This document shows positions 60,059 to 64,000 of a stretch of 64,000 nucleotides of DNA, one piece after another (the first letter of the stretch is position 1; every line of letters begins with the position of its first letter). The notes under the pieces were generated by a model. That model was not told the DNA's origin and searched no databases. It saw only the letters and a list, made by a program, of their open reading frames with translations. The DNA comes from Microbispora hainanensis (GTDB lineage Bacteria; Actinomycetota; Actinomycetes; Streptosporangiales; Streptosporangiaceae). Made by a program: the position numbers and the translations under genes. The DNA is taken from positions 1-64,000 of the forward strand of contig NZ_VIRM01000015.1 of assembly GCF_006874475.1 (NCBI RefSeq), given 5' to 3'.

Positions 60059-60179
60059 TACCTGGTGCGACTTCAGAACCGTCGCATGAGGCTGGGGGAG
60101 GCGGCAAGAAGGCACTTCGACATGCCCAGGTATCACCGAGAGAACCGTTACTTACAGGAACCTGGTATCGCTTGTATAC
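60059..60179. promoter_or_regulatory. HxlR-type operator region
   Basis: ACCTGGTGCGACTT (60060-60073) and ACCTGGTATCGCTT (60160-60173) are direct repeats. CCCAGGTATCACC at 60125-60137 is an inverted version, and GTATAC flanks both ends. The region separates the divergent oxidoreductase and hxlR genes. Confidence 0.55.
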
Positions 60180-60187
60180 TGCATGTC

Positions 60188-60574
60188 ATGACGCATCCGA
60201 CCCCGCAGGCGGACGACACCGCCTCAGACCGATGCGAGCAGGCGCGCGACCTGATCCGCGACGTACTCGAACGGGTCGGCGACAAGTGGTCGGTGGTGGT
60301 CATCTGCCAGCTGAGCGACACCACCAGGCGATTCAACGAACTGCGCAGGATGAGCGCGCCCATCACCCAGCGCATGCTCAGCACGACACTGCGCGGTCTG
60401 GAACGGGACGGCCTGGTGACGCGGACGGTCCATGACACCACGCCCCCGCGCGTCGACTACGCGCTGACCCCCCGCGGCCTCAGTCTGCTCGAGATCGTCC
60501 GTGACCTGGCCGGATGGGCCGAGGACAACGCCGCGGGCATCCTGGAGTCCAGGACGGCCTTCGACGCCAGATGA
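60188..60574 (+). CDS. HxlR-family transcriptional regulator
   Basis: The 128-aa winged helix shows CEQARDLIRDVLERVGDKWS (family start), RRFNELRRMSAPITQRMLST and LRGLERDGLVTRTVHDTTPP, then RVDYALTPRG. The family often senses electrophiles or formaldehyde through an N-terminal Cys, here in SDRCEQAR. The ATG is at 60188. It probably controls the divergent MDR-SDR operon. Confidence 0.92.
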   Translation: MTHPTPQADDTASDRCEQARDLIRDVLERVGDKWSVVVICQLSDTTRRFNELRRMSAPITQRMLSTTLRGLERDGLVTRTVHDTTPPRVDYALTPRGLSLLEIVRDLAGWAEDNAAGILESRTAFDAR

Positions 60575-60707
60575 GCGTGGCAGGAAGGGCGTCGAGGACG
60601 AACGGATTCACCGTGGTCGAGCCGCGTATGCGTACGAGCCGCTGAACGCGCTTGCCATCGGCTTGGCGGGGCGCGGCCCGCCGGCTACGCGGGCGCGCAC
60701 GCCGAAG

Positions 60708-62543
60708 TCAGGAGGTGTGAGCCCGTGCGGTCCGTTCGGCCTCGTCGATCGCCCAGGCGGCGTTGATGAGCCCGATATGGCTGAACGCCTGCGGGAAGTT
60801 GCCGAGCAGCTCGCCGCTCCCGGGGTCGACCTCCTCCGACAGCAGGCCCACATCGTTGGCGTACGCGGCGGCTCGCTCGAATGCCTCCCTGGCCCGGCCG
60901 ACCTGCCCGGACACGGCGAGCGCCTGCGCCAGCCAGAACGAGCACAACAGGAACGTGCCCTCCTCGCCGGCGAGGCCGTCGACACCGTCCTCGGCGCGGT
61001 AGCGGTAGACCAGGCCCTGGTCGTCGGTGAGCCCCTCCGCGATCGCGTCGATCGTGGAAAGCACCCGCGGGTCGTCGGGTGGCAGGAAGCAGATGATCGG
61101 CACCATGAGGGCACTGGCGTCCAGCTCGTCGGAGCCGAAGGACTGCGTGAACGCCCCCACCCGCTCGTTCCAGCCCTCGCGCAGCAGGGTGTCGCGGATC
61201 TCGGCGCGGGTCCGCCGCCAGGACTCCGTGCGATCCTGCGCCCGGAGAAGGCCGGCGAGGGTGATGCCGCGGTCCAGCGCCACCCAGCACATGAGCTTGG
61301 AGTAGAGGAAGTCGCGTGGCTCTCCGCGTATCTCCCAGATGCCCTGGTCCTTTTCCGTCCAGCGCTCGGCCGCGGTGTCGGCACAGGCGACGAGGAAGCG
61401 CCTGACGTCGTCGTCGATGCCGCCGATCTGGCGTTCGAGGCGCGCGGCCGCGTCCAGCAGCTCGCCGTAGACGTCGATCTGCCGCTGGTTCCACGCGCCG
61501 TTTCCGACGCGTACGGGCCGGCTGTCGCGCCAGCCGCGCAGGTGCGGAAGGGGTCGCTCGCTCAGGTCGTGCTCGCCGCGGATGCCGAACATGATCTGCA
61601 GCGCGCGGTCCTGGTCGAGGGACGGGGCCGCGGTGGTGAGGAAGGAGAAGAAGTCGCTCGCCTCGTCAGGGCAGGCCGCGACCCACAGGGCGCTCAGGGT
61701 CAGTGACGCGTCCCGGACCCACGTGTACCGGTAGTCCCAGTTGCGCTCACCGCCGGCCCATTCGGGCAGCGACGTCGTGGCGGCCGCGACGATCGCGCCG
61801 CTGGGCTGGAAGGACAGTGCCTGCAGCACCCGCCCGCTGTGGTGCACCAGGTCGCGCCACGGGCCGTCATAGGCCTGGTGGAGGCTGGACCACGACTGCC
61901 AGGCGGCGATCGTGTCGTCCAGCCGGGCCGCCAGTTCCGTCTGGTCCCACACCCGCGCGGGAGTCTCCTGCGGCGTCGAGCGGTGCATCCCGAAGTGCAG
62001 TGTCTCGCCCTCGTGCACCGTGAACACGCCGCATCCGCTGCAGTCGTCGACGCGCAGGGGGACCGGCGTGGTCAGCACGAGCGACTCGGCTCCGCCGTGG
62101 GCGGTGACGCCGCCGCCGGCGACGGACAGGATCGGGTGGATCAGGCCGTACTCCGGCCTGGGCCGGTAATCGACCTCCATCGGCACCTCGCCGCCGAGGC
62201 CGGACACCCGCCGGGCGAGCAGGTGCGGCACTCCGGCGCCGAGCCGGTGGCCGCCGTCGTCCGGTCCGGTGAGCAGGGCGTCGGTGAGAGCGACCGTGCC
62301 GCTCCCGGTGCGGAACGTGGTCTCCAGCACCATCGTCTGCGGCAGGTAACGGCGCGTCGTCTCGAAAGGGACGGCCGGGCGGATCGACCAGTGCCCGGCC
62401 TCGTCGTCCAGCAGGCGGGCGAAGACGGACGGCCCGTCGAACCGGGGGAAGCACAGCCACTCGGCCGATCCGTCCCTGCTGATGAGGCCGGCGGAATGGC
62501 GATCGGACACCAGCGCGAGGTCGGCGATGGGGGTGGTGCTCAT
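60708..62543 (-). CDS. Glycoside hydrolase family 15 (glucoamylase/trehalase type)
   Basis: The 611-aa enzyme has an N-terminal beta domain (ALVSDRHSAGLISRDGSAEW, then LCFPRFDGPSVFARLLD) and an (alpha/alpha)6 barrel with NWDYRYTWVRDASLTLSAL and QRQIDVYGELLDAA. EGTFLLCSFWLAQALA supplies conserved active-site elements. Actinobacterial members of this cytosolic clade are often trehalases. ATG at 62543 is used, since the upstream frame is shadow of the methyltransferase gene. Confidence 0.93.
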   Translation of the reverse strand: MSTTPIADLALVSDRHSAGLISRDGSAEWLCFPRFDGPSVFARLLDDEAGHWSIRPAVPFETTRRYLPQTMVLETTFRTGSGTVALTDALLTGPDDGGHRLGAGVPHLLARRVSGLGGEVPMEVDYRPRPEYGLIHPILSVAGGGVTAHGGAESLVLTTPVPLRVDDCSGCGVFTVHEGETLHFGMHRSTPQETPARVWDQTELAARLDDTIAAWQSWSSLHQAYDGPWRDLVHHSGRVLQALSFQPSGAIVAAATTSLPEWAGGERNWDYRYTWVRDASLTLSALWVAACPDEASDFFSFLTTAAPSLDQDRALQIMFGIRGEHDLSERPLPHLRGWRDSRPVRVGNGAWNQRQIDVYGELLDAAARLERQIGGIDDDVRRFLVACADTAAERWTEKDQGIWEIRGEPRDFLYSKLMCWVALDRGITLAGLLRAQDRTESWRRTRAEIRDTLLREGWNERVGAFTQSFGSDELDASALMVPIICFLPPDDPRVLSTIDAIAEGLTDDQGLVYRYRAEDGVDGLAGEEGTFLLCSFWLAQALAVSGQVGRAREAFERAAAYANDVGLLSEEVDPGSGELLGNFPQAFSHIGLINAAWAIDEAERTARAHTS

Positions 62544-62652
62544 CAACGCCCGATACCCGGAGAAGACCATGACATTGCGTACGGGCTCGGCAAATCGCGG
62601 CAAAGGACATGCGGCCTCAGAGGGAAGAGGCACTCGTTGGCGGGCGTGAGAC

Positions 62653-63334
62653 TCATCCGGAGCGGGCCGTGACGAGCCATGCCGAAGCGGGTAGTCGTAC
62701 GGCGCCATCGCGCTCGAAGGGACGCAATGCCGACGCCAACGCCTCCCGGGCTCGGGCCAGGGTGGTGACCTCGGCACCGGAGATGAAGCCCGCCAGCTGT
62801 ACGTCGAGCAGGAAGCCCGCGGCGGCCATCGCATCGTTCCCGAGCACGGTGAGGTACTCGATCACCTCCGTGGCGGTGACACAGGAACGCCAGCCGGCCC
62901 TGCTGCCGCAATGACCGTCTGATGTTGGCGAACGCGGCCACCGGATCATCGAAGAACATGACGCCGGCGCGGCTGATCGCCACGTCGAAACGGCGGGAGG
63001 GAAACGGGTGGACCTGGGCGTCGCCGCGCTCGAAGGTGATGTTGGCGAGGGACTCCTCGGCGGCGATGCGCCGGGCGAGCTCCAGCATCGGGGCCGACAG
63101 GTCGATCCCGACGACCTGGCCCCGCCTGGCGTGGCGCGCGGCGATCCGGGTGGTCTGACCGGTGCCGCAGCCGATGTCGAGCACGCGGTCGCTCTCGGCG
63201 ATGCCGGCGCCGGCGAACAGGTGCTCGTTGGCGGGCTCGGCCATCCGATCGAGGTGTCGGTGATGTTCGGTCCAGCGTCGGCCTTCCTCGCCGTTCCACG
63301 CGTTCTCCTGGGCGACGTTGACCGGGGTCGTCAT
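62653..63334 (-). pseudogene. SAM-dependent methyltransferase, frameshifted with internal deletion
   Basis: The N-terminal frame (ATG 63334) has the SAM-binding motif VLDIGCGTGQTTRIAARHAR and runs to RRSLRQQGRLAFLC near 62890. Then another frame takes over with VIEYLTVLGNDAMAAAGFLL and ends PFERDGAVRLPASAWLVTAR at 62653, the normal C-terminus of this family. Part of the substrate domain is also missing compared with about 270-aa relatives. It was probably lost recently. Confidence 0.8.
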
Positions 63335-63429
63335 CAGGACGCCTCCGCCTCGTGAAGCCGTTCGGCGAGTCGCCGTCGAGCCGGGTCGCCGAAGACGCCT
63401 GCAGGCACTCGAAGCTCGATGAACAGCAT
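63334..63429 (-). pseudogene. Tautomerase fragment
   Basis: The 31-residue frame FIELRVPAGVFGDPARRRLA resembles the start of 4-oxalocrotonate tautomerase-like proteins, but the catalytic Pro1 is replaced by Leu and the rest is absent. It stops over the methyltransferase start, so the junction is a deletion scar. Confidence 0.5.
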
Positions 63430-63676
63430 GGCGACAGTGTCCTTTCCGAAGAGGAGATGGTCACCGGAGATGCTGCCGCCCGGGCTCGCCGTCGTCGTCA
63501 GCAGAGGGAAGGCTGTTGCGGCTACCGCATCGGGAGTGGGGACAGGCCGCCGTACGACCTTCGAAGTAGAGAAAGCGCACACGCGTGACGGTGTGTACGG
63601 ATCTTCCGCCACACGAAGGAGAGCGCGTCCACGTCGGCCTGCGCCTCACATCCCGGCACCCGGCGCCGGCGCTGGG

Positions 63677-64000
63677 CTACCGGCGTTCGGCGGCCTGCAG
63701 GGCGTCCGCGGCCGTGAGCAGGCAGGCTCCGAGAAGCACCGCGTCCTTCAGCAGGAACTGCCCCGTGAGTGACAGCTTCGGTTCGCCGTGTGTCTCCTGC
63801 CACGCCCCGGGCGTCGTGGCCAGGAAGCTGAGGGTGGTGGCGAACATGCCGGCGGCGGCGAGGCTGCCGAGGGCCGACGCTCTCGGCGCGATCGGTTGTG
63901 CTCCGATCAGCGACCCCAGAACGATCTCGGCGACGCCGAGCAGGCCGGCGAGCCTTTTCTCCCCCAGTCTGGCGACGAGCCATGCGAGCGGGGGGCTTGC
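63677..64000 (-). CDS. DUF417 (YkgB-like) membrane protein, cut by the window edge
   Basis: The visible 107 C-terminal residues contain helices (LLGVAEIVLGSLIGAQPIAP and GSLAAAGMFATTLSFLATTPG) and the family end SLTGQFLLKDAVLLGACLLTAADAL in the family pattern. DUF417 proteins are DoxX-related inner-membrane proteins of unclear function, sometimes linked to oxidative stress. The start lies beyond base 64000. Confidence 0.85.
   Translation of the reverse strand, partial: ASPPLAWLVARLGEKRLAGLLGVAEIVLGSLIGAQPIAPRASALGSLAAAGMFATTLSFLATTPGAWQETHGEPKLSLTGQFLLKDAVLLGACLLTAADALQAAERR

Overview
This is high-GC actinomycete DNA. Its gene families and synteny suit Streptosporangiales or a relative, but nothing in the window fixes the genus. 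The backbone is interrupted by integrated elements marked by three copies of the 3' end of a tRNA-Ile(GAT) gene, at about 10.95, 22.32 and 53.08 kb. No intact copy of that tRNA is in the window. It probably lies left of base 1, so the elements look stacked in tandem behind it.

Element A (left edge to about 11.0 kb) carries a type I-C CRISPR-Cas effector operon, cas3-cas5-cas8c-cas7, read on the minus strand. It runs directly into a 27-repeat array. There is no cas4-cas1-cas2 and no room for a leader. A second, 5-repeat array lies beyond cas3 and reads the other way, next to a DUF2637 membrane protein gene and a tyrosine integrase gene. Element B (about 10.95-22.36 kb) is a compact actinomycete integrative and conjugative element (AICE). 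It has integrase, excisionase, a RepSA-type rolling-circle initiator, an FtsK/TraB transfer ATPase, a GntR (KorSA-like) regulator and small conserved AICE genes, with 45-bp identical att cores at both ends and matched integrase arm-like repeats just inside them.

From about 22.4 to 53.1 kb the cargo is mixed. It holds an M48 protease, a MarR-controlled ABC exporter, nitroreductase and quinone oxidoreductase genes, a DksA-like/MFS/NhaA-thioredoxin operon, a TetR pair, and an operon of a molybdopterin oxidoreductase with its probable reductase. It also holds a zinc-starvation (Zur) island: zinc-free paralogues of L32, S14, L28, L31, L33 and S18, a CobW/Mrf-like protein, and the ZnuABC zinc importer, all arranged around one Zur box. 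This is followed by a scrap yard of ISL3, XRE, SDR, AraC and Tn554-type integrase remnants, and by an XRE-ImmA regulator/protease gene.

From about 53.2 kb to the right edge the genes look like ordinary chromosomal accessory genes: three quinone oxidoreductases with TetR or HxlR regulators, a MurG paralogue, an ECF sigma factor, SDRs, a GH15 glucoamylase/trehalase, a frameshifted methyltransferase and a partial DUF417 gene.

The most notable signals are four. First, a leaderless, adaptation-less type I-C array fused to cas7 on a mobile island. Second, two spacers in that array that differ almost only at synonymous codon positions. Third, a 16-bp palindrome, TTGGACTA-N4-GTCC, present at four separate promoters, which defines a probable TetR regulon. 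Fourth, the complete zinc-starvation ribosome-remodelling island.
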